Assembly: GCF_014643835.1 (NCBI RefSeq) | Contig: NZ_BMKD01000010.1 | Location: forward strand, 82,479-146,478 | Source of the DNA: Mucilaginibacter rubeus | Lineage (GTDB): Bacteria > Bacteroidota > Bacteroidia > Sphingobacteriales > Sphingobacteriaceae | Length of the DNA: 64,000 nucleotides | Reading direction: 5' to 3' | Shown here: positions 1 through 8,362 of the stretch, piece after piece | Layout of the letters: every line of letters begins with the position of its first letter | Numbering within the stretch: position 1 is the stretch's first letter | The notes under the pieces: generated by a model | Database searches by the model: none | Seen by the model: only the letters and a program-made list of their open reading frames with translations | Told to the model about the DNA's origin: nothing | Position numbers and translations under genes: made by a program

Positions 1-132
1 GAAATAATTAACTGATTATCAAACCATAATAACGATTGTATCACAAATTGGACTGCCTTTACACTTTATTGCACAGATACTTGTTTACTTCTTTCGCAAC
101 AATGTATAATAAACCGCAAAAAACTTTTGATA

Positions 133-963
133 CTAATCAGTCAGCATATATTCTTTAAGCTTGGCCTGTAGTTTTATGGCCTGCGTAATGAGGGTTTTAT
201 CGTTGATATATTGTTCAAAAGCGACATCGGGGCCGATCAGGTTTTCCTTAAAAATGTCCTTAAATCTGGAGTATTTTAATACCAGGTTCCACTTGTCTTT
301 CAGATACTCAAAAACCTGTTCATCCTCGTCTTTCAGCATCGAATAATTAACAACTACAAATGCATCCCGGGGCAGTGTTTCAATACATTTCAAAATGTCC
401 TGGTTGTAGGCTATCCAAACTTTCAGGTATTCGGTAGCATGATCATTATAAAACTGCACCATGCGGCGGCCGCGGCGAAATTTTGTCCATACCAGTCTTG
501 AAAAATATTTACGCGCCATGTACCTGTTTTCCACCCACTTAAATTCACGCCGTAAAAGTGAACTCACTACCGACTGATAATCGCGCAGGATAACCAGGTA
601 ACAGGCATCGGGCAGCAGTTCTTTATATACATCCAGAAACAGACAGGTCCGCGGGTCTTTCCAACCCCATTGGTCGTATAACTGTTGTTTAACTTTAATA
701 ATGCTTTTGAGCTTTTCCCTTTCGTACAAGGTAAACTGGGCCACATGCTCAACCGTAAGCCCGGTTTTGGGCAGGTTATGGTCGGCCAGGATCTCTTCGT
801 GCATTTTTAAAAATTCAATATCTTCAAAATGCCCTTCCACATTGCCATGGCCACCGGGTACCAGTTTTTCGCCTGTTTGCAGGCCGCATTTGCTCAACCA
901 CTGGGTAATAAGCGAGGTTCCGGAGCGGTGCATCCCGGTAATAATCAGTACTCTTTTTTGCAT
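133..963 (-). CDS. Sulfotransferase family protein
   Basis: Predicted PAPS-dependent sulfotransferase of 276 residues. The N-terminal strand and loop ITGMHRSGTSL (residues 8-18) match the 5'-phosphosulfate-binding loop of the family. VILRDYQSVVSSLL (about 124-137) matches the 3'-phosphate-binding segment, with Arg127 and Ser134/135 as likely ligands. There is no signal peptide or membrane segment, so it should act in the cytoplasm. It lies 25 bases downstream of the APS kinase gene on the same strand, which suggests that the PAPS donor and its user are co-transcribed. The acceptor (polysaccharide, lipid or small molecule) cannot be read from the sequence. The domain call is strong; the substrate is unknown. 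Confidence 0.88.
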   Translation of the reverse strand: MQKRVLIITGMHRSGTSLITQWLSKCGLQTGEKLVPGGHGNVEGHFEDIEFLKMHEEILADHNLPKTGLTVEHVAQFTLYEREKLKSIIKVKQQLYDQWGWKDPRTCLFLDVYKELLPDACYLVILRDYQSVVSSLLRREFKWVENRYMARKYFSRLVWTKFRRGRRMVQFYNDHATEYLKVWIAYNQDILKCIETLPRDAFVVVNYSMLKDEDEQVFEYLKDKWNLVLKYSRFKDIFKENLIGPDVAFEQYINDKTLITQAIKLQAKLKEYMLTD

Positions 964-988
964 AAAATCTTATAAGCGTCCTTTTTTG

Positions 989-1549
989 TCAGGTATAGCT
1001 TGGTATCTTAATAGTCTGCTTAACAGGATGCAGATTGTTTATAATATAATAAAGCAGTGAAGAGGTACTTTGTTGTATGGTATAATTGCAGGTATCAATG
1101 TATAGGTCGGGCTTAACGGGTATATCAAACCTATCGTTAATACCTGTCAGGTTGGGTAGTTTATCAGGATGCCCATCCGGCAGCAACGCCCTTTTGTACA
1201 GGCCTTTAGTATCGCGGCTTATCAACTTGTTTACGGGGCAATCAATGTGAACAATGCTTACATGATCATATTTTTCGGCAAGCTCCTGCCTGACATCGTC
1301 ATATGGATTTATAGCACTCACTATGGTAACAATACCCTGAGCGCTGAAACGACTGGCTACAAAGCCCAGGCGGCGGATGTTCTCGTTCCGGTCTTCCTTA
1401 CTAAAGCACAGATCACGGCACAGTGCCGCACGGTATTCATCACCATCAATAATTTCAATTTTAATACCCAGGCTTGTTAATTCGGCGGCCACACTTTTTG
1501 CCAAAGTAGTTTTTCCCGCACCTGATAATCCGCAAAATAAAAGTATCAT
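989..1549 (-). CDS. cysC: Adenylylsulfate (APS) kinase
   Basis: Phosphorylates adenylylsulfate with ATP to give PAPS, the universal sulfuryl donor. The 186-residue protein has the P-loop GLSGAGKTT (7-15), the APS-binding segment DGDEYRAALCRDL (35-47) and DRNENIRR (53-60), all typical of CysC. The KGLYKRA segment further on also fits. It is a stand-alone kinase, not fused to CysN. No ATP sulfurylase (CysD/CysN or Sat) is visible in the window, so APS must come from genes elsewhere. It is the first gene of a two-gene minus-strand unit with the sulfotransferase. That context points to sulfation of a product rather than only to assimilation. Confidence 0.93.
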   Translation of the reverse strand: MILLFCGLSGAGKTTLAKSVAAELTSLGIKIEIIDGDEYRAALCRDLCFSKEDRNENIRRLGFVASRFSAQGIVTIVSAINPYDDVRQELAEKYDHVSIVHIDCPVNKLISRDTKGLYKRALLPDGHPDKLPNLTGINDRFDIPVKPDLYIDTCNYTIQQSTSSLLYYIINNLHPVKQTIKIPSYT

Positions 1550-1888
1550 GCCTTAATTTTTTTATTTAGTATGCCTTATTGATCAGCTTAACATATTGCT
1601 TAGGATAAGTGAACTTAGGAAATTAATTGGCTGATGAATTTTGTTACATTGTAAATAATCAATTACATGCAACACTGAACAACGGAAAGTCAGGAGAAAA
1701 AAGTAACCAATACCGGCTAAAAATGAAGATTTAATGAATAAATGGATGTATACGGTCAAACACTAACCAACGCTACACTTAACAAAAATGTTACGCTATT
1801 TAATTTATCAGAAATGATTTTGGAGATTATTTGAGGACTCGTTTTTATGATATATTTACTGTGGGCTAAAGAACCTATCACAATAAAC
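1550..1888. other. Intergenic region between divergent genes
   Basis: About 340 bases separate cysC (minus) from the broken membrane gene (plus). It is AT-rich and must hold both promoters, but no consensus TAnnTTTG box stands out on either strand. A short palindrome TTACATTGTAA lies near 1643. No convincing gene was found. Confidence 0.5.
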
Positions 1889-2532
1889 ATGAACGAATTT
1901 TTACTTAACGGGGGTGCCTATGTTGGCAATACCAAAGTCTCCAAACCTTTTGCAGCTTTGAAAGCTGATACTTCTGTACTCAAGATTAACCTTGGTTTGT
2001 TAGGTCAGTTATTTTTCAACGCTGATGATATTGTTCAAATCGAATATGCATCCTCAATTGCCGGCAGCGGCATCAAGATAATACACAACGTATCGTCATA
2101 CCCTAAAAAAGTTATGTTTACAGCAAACATGCCTTACAATGACATAATTGAAAACATAAAAGCAACAGGATTCTTTAATAAAACCGCCAATAACCAGGTA
2201 CAATATTACCAGGTTAAGAAAATGCAGGGGCAGGGCAGAATACCATTTAAAACTGCAGCATTAATTGTGTTTTTAGCGGGCTGGAATATCCCTCTTATTG
2301 CCGGTTCTATAAAAGAAGGGGTTGGCCGTGCTGCAAATTATTCGCTCGTTTCACTCCTGTTCGTTTTTTTATGATCGCACTGACACTTTTTTCACCGGCT
2401 TTCAGGGCATTAGTATTGAAAGAGGATAGAGAAATAAATGACCTGAAAAAGTCTTTATATTTCTTATGGTTTATTGTTACAATTGGCGGCCTCATGTATG
2501 CTATCATAAGCCGGGTACCTTTTAACAAATAA
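1889..2532 (+). pseudogene. Small membrane protein gene with a frame break
   Basis: The first frame runs from ATG 1889 to a TGA at 2372-2374. An upstream in-frame ATG at 1847 is possible but adds 14 non-conserved-looking residues. A second frame starts at ATG 2371, overlapping the stop, and runs to 2532 (53 residues). The first product is a soluble beta-rich domain (about 120 residues, PH-like in feel but not assigned) followed by the hydrophobic stretch AALIVFLAGWNIPLIAG. The second product continues with two more hydrophobic segments. The joint falls at a run of seven T (2364-2370). Read together this gives one protein with three membrane segments. Either the gene is decayed, one T is missing from the sequence, or these are two translationally coupled genes. 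I do not recognise the family. Confidence 0.55.
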
Positions 2533-2543
2533 TCATTAAAAAA

Positions 2544-2921
2544 CTATTCAGCATCCTCGGCAACCGGCTCTTCTTTATCCGGCATAAAAAGTAAAACAAG
2601 CGCCCCTATTTGTAACAGGTCAATTATAACAGCGATGCAGCCTGCATAAAAGTTTGCCTTAAAAGTTGCGGGCAGATTTATAGCGTCAGGCGTTATAGTT
2701 AAGATTAATAAGCCTAATAGCAGCCATTTTGCCCATTTATAACCCCGCCTGATAAATAAAGCCAGTAAAAGTAAAATGCCCAGCGCTATGCACGTTGCTA
2801 AAGCGATTTGAAAAGAAGCCGACCTTCCGCCGTTCAAATAATAATAAACCAGGTACAAAACCGCCGATACGCGGATCATGCCGGATGCTATATTAACTTT
2901 TGATTGCGAGGATAGGGTCAT
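2544..2921 (-). CDS. Four-helix membrane protein, unknown function
   Basis: About 125 residues from ATG 2921; the frame is open to a TTG at 2945, but the ATG gives a cleaner start. Four hydrophobic segments are visible (around VSAVLYLVYYYL, IALGILLLLALFI, WLLLGLLILTI and CIAVIIDLLQIGALVLLF). A conserved-looking RRGYKWAKWLL lies between helices two and three, resembling many small Bacteroidota inner-membrane proteins of unknown role. The tail is acidic (DKEEPVAEDAE). It converges on the broken gene to its left, with only 11 bases between stops. Confidence 0.7.
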   Translation of the reverse strand: MTLSSQSKVNIASGMIRVSAVLYLVYYYLNGGRSASFQIALATCIALGILLLLALFIRRGYKWAKWLLLGLLILTITPDAINLPATFKANFYAGCIAVIIDLLQIGALVLLFMPDKEEPVAEDAE

Positions 2922-3013
2922 TTTAATCAGAATAAATCTTGCCAAAGATCATCATTAACTGCCGATACAGTATATAATTATTTTGTATTTTTGATAGATA
3001 ACTTAAATCTGTC

Positions 3014-4035
3014 ATGCAACGTATCCTGCTGTTTTTGTCTTTATTAGCATTCATTTGTTCTTGTAAAAAACAAGAAGCCTTACCGAATACTATTAAACCA
3101 ACCGACACAAGTAAACATCCAGATAATGGGAACACCCCCGGTGGTAGTACACTGACCGATGTAAATAAAAAATATCAGGTATTGTTTACGGTGGCCGGTT
3201 TTACTAAAGAAGCAACTCCTATCATATCAGCTTTACAAACCAATGCGATAATACCAAACGTGGTTGTCTTACCATCGGATGATAAATATTATGCTAAGAT
3301 CATGTATATTGTTTATGACAGCACAGGTACGCAGGTAAGCCGCCTGGAAGAAAACTTATCGCCAGAAGATAATGGTAAATTATTCAGGATTAATAAAAAC
3401 TTCAGAAGAGAAATAAACAACTCAACACCTTTCGGAACCATAAAAGATTCGCTAAAAGCTGGCGATTACACTTTAATTATCACCGCCGGCACCCAAAAAG
3501 GTAGCTTAAATAAGCTGGGAAAATTTGGCAAATACCTTCGCCCAACGGTTTATTTCCCGAGACTCCACTTTCCGATGCGAAATTTTTTCCCTCCGATGAT
3601 CATAACGTTAATTACAACCTTATGGAAGATGCTTTCTTTTATAAATCTGTATTAAAAGTATCAAAAAACAATATAGAACAAACTATAGTTCCTGAACGCA
3701 TAATTGGACAATTGTCAATAAACATTGAAGACCATACCCCACAAAAGGCAAGCTACTACCGAATCTATATCGATAATGAACTGTACGACTTTAGTATGGA
3801 TAAAGCCCATGCCGAAGGAACAAGAAATAATTTGACCTCATACGTTACGAAAAACTACTCGGGTGAATCAAACTACAGTCTTTCATGTAAAGTACTAAAC
3901 ACCCAAACTCCTGTCACACTAAAAATAGAGGGTTATTCGGGCTTACAGTTATCCGTACGCAAAACAATCCCAAACATACGGATAAATAAAGGGGAAACCA
4001 CTTCCATATCCACAAAACTATTCAGCAACAATTAG
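3014..4035 (+). pseudogene. Lipoprotein gene with a frameshift near 3540
   Basis: The reading frame from ATG 3014 begins with a lipoprotein signal (LLAFICSCKKQ, lipidated Cys about residue 18) and a Pro/Thr/Gly-rich linker. It then holds a beta-rich domain (KYQVLFTVAGFTKEA). Past about 3540 the natural continuation switches to another frame, where GLFPETPLSDAKFF leads directly into the frame ending at 4035 (its first ATG is 3622). The unshifted frame ends at 3655 with unlikely sequence. One missing base between about 3515 and 3550 would restore a single protein of about 340 residues. The function is unknown; it resembles surface lipoproteins of unknown role that many Bacteroidota carry. It is either a sequencing error or a real loss. 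Confidence 0.65.
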
Positions 4036-4042
4036 TTGTGAA

Positions 4043-5065
4043 CTAATGCAGTATCTTAAACATCAGCTCCTTCATCAACTCACCGTGCGGCGCGTTTGAT
4101 TCAACGCCTTTACTTTTCAAATCATATTCGCGCAGATAGCTGATCACCTGGAAAATTTTACCAAGCGGGTAGTTACGGGCGGCCTGCTCATAATCTTTAA
4201 TAAAGTATGGGTTAACGCCCATTTCGCGGGCAAGGTTTTGCGGGGTTTTATCTTTTACGTAATGGTACACCAGCACCTTGCTGAAAAAGTTATTCAGGTT
4301 GCCGAGCACCAAAACAATGGGATTTGATTTGGGATTGGCTTCAAAGTAATTGATGATCTGGTTTACCTTGTAAGCATCTTTTTTGGTGAGGGCTGTTTGC
4401 AGCTCAAATACATTGTACTCCTTACTGATACCAATATTATCCTGGATATGCTTCAGGGTAATCTCCTGCCCGGCGCTAACATTCAGCATCAGTTTTTCGA
4501 GCTCGTTGGCAATTTTAGCCAGGTCGTTGCCCAGGTACTCGGCAATCATGGCCGATCCCTGCTGGTTCATTTTGTAGCCCTTCTCGCTTACATAACCTTC
4601 AACCCAGGCCGGCACCTTATTATCATATAAAGTAGCCGATTCAAAAATAAGCCCGTTCTTTTCTATGGCTTTGTATGTTTTCTTGCGCTTATCAAACTTG
4701 CCGTATTTGTAACAAAAAACAAGAATAGTACTTGGCAGCGGATTTTCAAGATAGCTCAATACAGGGTCGATGCTTTTCTTGTTATCATCGTCCTTCCCCC
4801 ATTTCATGTCCTGTGCCTCTTTTACCAGTACCACCTGGTAATCGGCCATCATGGGGTAACGCTTGGCGGCATTGAGCACGGTCATGATGTCGGTATCCTT
4901 GCCGTAAACCACGGTTTGATTGAAGCCACGCTCATGCTCGGGCAACAAGTGATGCTCAATGTAATTGCTTACCAGGTCGATAAAATAAGGTTCTTCCCCA
5001 TGCAGCAGGTACAGCGGTTTAAACTTACGGTTCTTAAGGTCCTTTAATATCTCGGCAGCAGTCAT
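4043..5065 (-). CDS. holA: DNA polymerase III subunit delta
   Basis: Clamp-loader delta subunit, which opens the sliding clamp during replication. The 340-residue length is normal. The N-terminal segment FKPLYLLHGEEPYFIDLV followed by a variable Walker-like region without a P-loop lysine pattern is typical of HolA. LKNRKFKPLYLL and the C-terminal helical collar domain (LREYDLKSKG) also fit. It starts at ATG 5065 and converges with the lipoprotein gene (7 bases between stops). It is divergent from the nuclease-fold gene at 5428, a pairing I recall from other Bacteroidota (recall, not checked). Confidence 0.93.
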   Translation of the reverse strand: MTAAEILKDLKNRKFKPLYLLHGEEPYFIDLVSNYIEHHLLPEHERGFNQTVVYGKDTDIMTVLNAAKRYPMMADYQVVLVKEAQDMKWGKDDDNKKSIDPVLSYLENPLPSTILVFCYKYGKFDKRKKTYKAIEKNGLIFESATLYDNKVPAWVEGYVSEKGYKMNQQGSAMIAEYLGNDLAKIANELEKLMLNVSAGQEITLKHIQDNIGISKEYNVFELQTALTKKDAYKVNQIINYFEANPKSNPIVLVLGNLNNFFSKVLVYHYVKDKTPQNLAREMGVNPYFIKDYEQAARNYPLGKIFQVISYLREYDLKSKGVESNAPHGELMKELMFKILH

Positions 5066-5427
5066 ATTTCGCAGTCAAAAGTACTAAGTCGAAAGTCAAA
5101 AGTGGAATGTATTTTTAATTAGGGCGATGCAATGATATAAACAGGAAAATTGCTTTTAAAATCTATGTTGACATGAGGCGAATGGATAAGAAATTTTTAC
5201 ACTATTTTTTTCAAATTAATCGAATTACACGAATTTTAAATTTATGTAATTGAAAAATTGGTGTAATTCGATTAATTGTGGTAAGAATGAAGATAATTCG
5301 TGTGGAAATTTTATTGCTATTTTTTCAATGCATCGAATTACCTCAAAGGCGATTTCCCTGATAATATATTTATTAATTTTGAAGCCCGACTCAAGACTCA
5401 TAACTTTCGACTTAAGACTTCGCAAAA
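5066..5427. other. Intergenic region with inverted repeat
   Basis: This is the divergent promoter region of holA and the nuclease-fold gene. It contains AAGTCGAAAGTC-type short repeats at both ends (about 5083-5098 and 5388-5418) and the perfect 17-base inverted repeat described separately at 5214-5277. A 66-codon open frame on the minus strand is made largely of this repeat and is not called as a gene. Confidence 0.5.
5214..5277. repeat. Perfect 17-base inverted repeat
   Basis: AATTAATCGAATTACAC (5214-5230) is exactly the reverse complement of bases 5261-5277, with a 30-base loop. A related half-copy (CTCGAATTAAACGAATTTG) occurs near 5894. It is one of several palindromic intergenic families in this window. 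Confidence 0.75.
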
Positions 5428-5880
5428 ATGCTCCAACCGCTTAACCTGCCACCCTACCCTTTTAAAATAAGCGACGATAACGGCATACTGACCCTTTTTG
5501 ACGAGATCCGTAAGAAAACCATCATCATTACACCTGAAGAATGGGTACGCCAGCATTTTGTACAATACCTCATCAAACAAAAAAACTATCCCCGCTCGCT
5601 GATTAAACTGGAAGGCGGCCTTAAACTTAACACCCTGCAAAAGCGCACCGACATAGTGGTGTTTAATCCCGACGGGCAACGCATTTTAATGGTTGAATGT
5701 AAAGCCCCATCTGTAACTATCGATCAAAAAACATTCGATCAGATTGCCCGGTATAATATGGTTCATAAAGTATCCCTGCTGGCGGTGAGCAATGGCCTGC
5801 AACACTATTATTGTACTATAGATCATGAAAAATGTACTTACCGGTTTATTGAAGAGTTGCCGGGGTATGTGAAGGGCTGA
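5428..5880 (+). CDS. Type I restriction HsdR N-terminal-like nuclease-fold protein
   Basis: A stand-alone domain of 150 residues similar to the N-terminal PD-(D/E)xK nuclease domain of type I restriction R subunits (HSDR_N type). The likely catalytic residues are Asp75 in KRTDIVVF and Glu90/Lys92 in ILMVECKA. EEWVRQHFVQYLI (about 37-49) is the usual helix ahead of the fold. There is no helicase domain and no hsdM or hsdS nearby, so this is not a restriction system. Short proteins of this type are common next to core genes in Bacteroidota. The role is unknown; DNA repair or single-strand processing is only a guess. Confidence 0.8.
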   Translation: MLQPLNLPPYPFKISDDNGILTLFDEIRKKTIIITPEEWVRQHFVQYLIKQKNYPRSLIKLEGGLKLNTLQKRTDIVVFNPDGQRILMVECKAPSVTIDQKTFDQIARYNMVHKVSLLAVSNGLQHYYCTIDHEKCTYRFIEELPGYVKG

Positions 5881-5932
5881 AGCTGTCTGAACTCGAATTA
5901 AACGAATTTGAAGAATTTATGGAATGTGTATA

Positions 5933-5992
5933 GCATTTTCTGCCCTCACTGGCGCAAGTCTTGAGTGTAGGGTAGCGCTATGGCTGACTTGT
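5933..5992. repeat. Interspersed repeat, copy A
   Basis: GCATTTTCTG, GGCGCAAGTCTTG and GACTTGT occur in this order here and again at 63790-63855. The outer parts GGCGCAAGTC and GACTTGTnCC can pair, so it is a hairpin element. This copy has lost the last paired bases. Confidence 0.6.
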
Positions 5993-6005
5993 AACTTCTC
6001 CAATT

Positions 6006-6077
6006 GTCCGTAAGTCCGAAAGATTAAAATTGGCTTGGACTTCCAGACTTACGGACATCTGACTTTCGGACTCACTT
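6006..6077. repeat. GTCCGTAAGTCCGAAAG-type palindromic repeat
   Basis: GTCCGTAAGTCCGAAAG and, about 40 bases on, its approximate inverse (ACTTACGGAC, CTTTCGGAC) can form a long imperfect hairpin. A second member of the family lies at 20905-21015 ahead of trhO. Confidence 0.6.
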
Positions 6078-6102
6078 CCACTCACTTAATAAACCAATTT
6101 CC

Positions 6103-6110
6103 TACCTTTG
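6103..6110 (+). promoter_or_regulatory. Bacteroidota -7 box for tdh
   Basis: TACCTTTG fits the TAnnTTTG consensus of the primary sigma factor of this phylum. Transcription would start near 6117, giving a leader of about 14 bases before ATG 6131. No clear -33 TTTG is present. Confidence 0.5.
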
Positions 6111-6130
6111 CGCGGTAAACTCAATATTGC

Positions 6131-7084
6131 ATGAGCGAAAAGATCTTAGTGATAGGCGCCAACGGCCAGATCGGTACCGAACTGGTAATGGCTTTGAGAA
6201 ATATACATGGGGCCGAAACGGTTATAGCTTCGGATATTAACAGCCCTACCTATGCCATGCGCGGAAGCAGCGGACCATTTGAATTGATCAATGTACTTGA
6301 TAAAGACAACCTGCACCATATATTTGATAAGCACCGCCCCACACAAGTTTACCTGTTAGCTGCCATTCTTTCGGCAGTAGGCGAGCAAAAACCCAAAATG
6401 GCCTGGGACCTGAATATGACCGGTTTGCTGCATGTGCTTGATTTTGCAGTTGAGTTTAAGGTAAGTAAAGTTTTTTGGCCAAGCTCAATAGCGGTTTTCG
6501 GTCCGCATTCGCCGCAGCATAATACTCCGCAGTATTGTGTAATGGATCCTAACACGGTTTATGGTTTTAGTAAATTGGCCGGCGAGCGCTGGTGCGAATA
6601 TTATTTTAATAAATACGGCCTTGATGTACGCAGTATCCGTTACCCGGGCCTGATAGGCTGGAAAGCAAACCCAGGCGGCGGCACTACCGATTATGCAGTA
6701 CATATATTTCACCAGGCGTTAAAAACCGGCAGCTATGAAAGCTTTCTGGCCGAAGGTACCGCCCTGCCCATGATGTATATGGATGATGCCATCAGGGCTA
6801 CCATCAGTTTGATGGATGCACCTGCCGAACAGATCAGCATCCGCTCATCATATAACCTGGCTGGCATTAGCTTCACGCCCGAACAACTGGCAGTAGAGAT
6901 CAAAAAACTGATCCCTAAATTTGAGATCAGTTACAGTAATAACGACCCGCGACAAGCCATCGCCGATAGCTGGCCAAAGTCAATAGACGACAGCTACGCG
7001 CAAAACGACTGGGGCTGGAAACTGGAATATGACTTACCAAAAATGGTGGCCGACATGTTGACCAATTTGAAAACGATAATTTAA
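6131..7084 (+). CDS. tdh: L-threonine 3-dehydrogenase, SDR (epimerase-like) type
   Basis: Oxidises L-threonine with NAD+ to 2-amino-3-ketobutyrate, which KBL then cleaves to glycine and acetyl-CoA. The 317 residues carry the Rossmann motif GANGQIG (9-15), the catalytic Ser in WPSSIAVFG (about 117-124) and YGFSK (Tyr144, Lys148). PGGGTTDYAVHIFHQAL and the PMMYMDDAIRAT segment are typical of the short-chain-dehydrogenase-like threonine dehydrogenases, not of the zinc-dependent Tdh of Escherichia coli. The partner kbl is in the window at 23628 but is not adjacent. A general NAD-dependent epimerase annotation is the less specific alternative. Confidence 0.88.
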   Translation: MSEKILVIGANGQIGTELVMALRNIHGAETVIASDINSPTYAMRGSSGPFELINVLDKDNLHHIFDKHRPTQVYLLAAILSAVGEQKPKMAWDLNMTGLLHVLDFAVEFKVSKVFWPSSIAVFGPHSPQHNTPQYCVMDPNTVYGFSKLAGERWCEYYFNKYGLDVRSIRYPGLIGWKANPGGGTTDYAVHIFHQALKTGSYESFLAEGTALPMMYMDDAIRATISLMDAPAEQISIRSSYNLAGISFTPEQLAVEIKKLIPKFEISYSNNDPRQAIADSWPKSIDDSYAQNDWGWKLEYDLPKMVADMLTNLKTII

Positions 7085-7235
7085 GGTTAAAGGCGAAAGG
7101 ATAAAGGTTAAAGGTTTTTATCCGTCGTTATATAAACAAATATTATATTTACCGCCTTGTCTTTATAAGGCAAAGCTTTGTAATACAACAAGGTTGATCT
7201 ATCACTATCAACCATGAACAATGAACTAAAAAAAC

Positions 7236-7961
7236 ATGGGAAGAGCATTTGAATTCCGCAAAGAAAGAAAGTTTAAGCGCTGGGCCAAAATGGCAGTGCA
7301 GTTTACCCGTTTAGGTAAGGAAATTGTAATGGCTGTAAAAGCCGGCGGCGGCGATGTTAACACCAACTCACGCTTACGTACCGCGGTACAAAACGCCAAG
7401 GCTGTAAACATGCCTAAAGACCGTGTTGAAGCCGCCATTAAACGCGCCAGCAGCCGCGACGAAAAAGATTATGAAGAGCTTGTTTACGAAGGTTACGCAC
7501 CTTACGGTGTTGCAGTGTTGGTTGAAACCGCTACCGATAACACTAACCGTACCGTTGCCAACGTACGCAGCTATTTTACCAAATACGGTGGCTCATTAGG
7601 AAAAACCGGCTCGCTTGATTTTATCTTCACCCGCAAATCGGTTTTCACCTTTGAGCCGGGCGACCGCGACCTGGAAGAGCTTGAATTTGAACTGATAGAC
7701 GCAGGTTTGGAAGAAATATTTGTTGAAGCCGACGAAAATGGCAACGATATTGCAGTAATCCACACAGCTTTTGAAGATTTCGGCAAAATGCAAAAAGCGT
7801 TAGAAGAGATGGGTATCGAAGTAAAATCGGCCAAGCTGGAGCGTATCCCGCAATCATTCCACGCTGTTAGCGAAGATCAGGTTCCTGAAATTATGAAACT
7901 GATTGACCGTTTGGAAGAAGACGACGACGTGCAGGCGGTTTACCATAATATGGCGGAATAA
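7236..7961 (+). CDS. yebC: YebC/PmpR family protein
   Basis: Member of the YebC family, described as a transcriptional regulator and, in some species, as a factor helping ribosomes through proline-rich stretches. The 241 residues start MGRAFEFRKERKFKRWAKMA, the typical opening. It then has the diagnostic sequence KAGGGDVNTNSRLR and RAVQNAKAVNMPKDRVEAAIKRA, and VLVETATDNTNRTVANVR. Length and domain order are normal. It is monocistronic by spacing: the upstream gap has TCAACCATGAACAATGAAC-type repeats and the downstream gap is a palindromic repeat that could terminate transcription. Confidence 0.93.
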   Translation: MGRAFEFRKERKFKRWAKMAVQFTRLGKEIVMAVKAGGGDVNTNSRLRTAVQNAKAVNMPKDRVEAAIKRASSRDEKDYEELVYEGYAPYGVAVLVETATDNTNRTVANVRSYFTKYGGSLGKTGSLDFIFTRKSVFTFEPGDRDLEELEFELIDAGLEEIFVEADENGNDIAVIHTAFEDFGKMQKALEEMGIEVKSAKLERIPQSFHAVSEDQVPEIMKLIDRLEEDDDVQAVYHNMAE

Positions 7962-7973
7962 GAGCCCCACACA

Positions 7974-8051
7974 ACCCTCCCCGGAAGGGAGGGCTTTGAA
8001 TACATACATTAAAAATAAAAGTCTCCCCTTCCGGGGGAGATTTAGAGGGGG
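7974..8051 (+). repeat. Two-part interspersed repeat, plus-oriented copy
   Basis: Part A is a perfect hairpin (CCCTCCC 7975-7981, GGGAGGG 7987-7993). Part B (8017-8051) begins AAAAGTCTCCCCTTCC and contains GGGGGAGATTTAGAGG. The same A-then-B arrangement occurs in opposite orientation at 43301-43416, where part B lies inside a coding region. Part A may also serve as terminator for yebC. Confidence 0.75.
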
Positions 8052-8056
8052 TCGAT

Positions 8057-8272
8057 ATGCCACTATTCAACACACGTAAAGGAGAAAAAAAAGTAAAGGT
8101 TACCTTTGCTAACGGCCTTCTTTTTGTGGAAACTGATGGTGGCAAGCCGCAGGCTTTTCCGCTGGAATGGTTTCCACAGTTATTAAACGCTACCGATGAG
8201 GAACGTGAAGACTGGGGCCAAACCGAAAAAGGCATCCGTTTTAACAAGCTGGGTGTAGATGTAACATTATAA
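8057..8272 (+). CDS. DUF2442 domain-containing protein
   Basis: A 71-residue protein of the DUF2442 type, recognised by VKVTFANGLLFVETDGG and the segment FPLEWFPQLLNATDEERED followed by GIRFNKLGVDV. Members are often linked to toxin-antitoxin or DUF4160 pairs, but no DUF4160 partner is present here. The start directly follows part B of the interspersed repeat (6 bases after it), so its promoter lies in or ahead of the repeat. It is followed after 90 bases by the repeat protein on the same strand. No function is proposed. Confidence 0.8.
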   Translation: MPLFNTRKGEKKVKVTFANGLLFVETDGGKPQAFPLEWFPQLLNATDEEREDWGQTEKGIRFNKLGVDVTL

Positions 8273-8360
8273 GATTTGAGATATGAGACGTGAGATATGA
8301 GACAAGGCTCTAAACCTTCAATTATCTCAAATCTCCTATCTCAAATCTCCTATCTAAACA
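8273..8360. repeat. GAGATATGAGAC / TATCTCAAATCTCC short-repeat hairpin
   Basis: TTTGAGATATGAGACGTGAG and later CTCAAATCTCCTATCTCAAA form an imperfect inverted repeat directly ahead of the repeat-protein gene. Similar short-word repeats (TTAGAGGTTAGAGATTAG) lie at 30650-30668 after rlmD. Confidence 0.5.
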
Positions 8361-8362
8361 AA

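Noticed and set aside
1-132. Partial gene at the left edge
   Set aside because: No supported frame was found in the first 132 bases on either strand.
2364-2374. Programmed ribosomal frameshift at the T-run
   Set aside because: A slippery site is possible, but there is no following structure and two other genes in the window show the same one-base loss, so an error or decay is simpler.
5225-5425. 66-codon open frame on minus strand
   Set aside because: Composed of the inverted repeat at 5214-5277 and short-word repeats; no ribosome-binding site or homolog is evident.
5428-5880. Restriction-modification system
   Set aside because: Only an HsdR N-terminal-like domain is present, without helicase, methylase or specificity genes.
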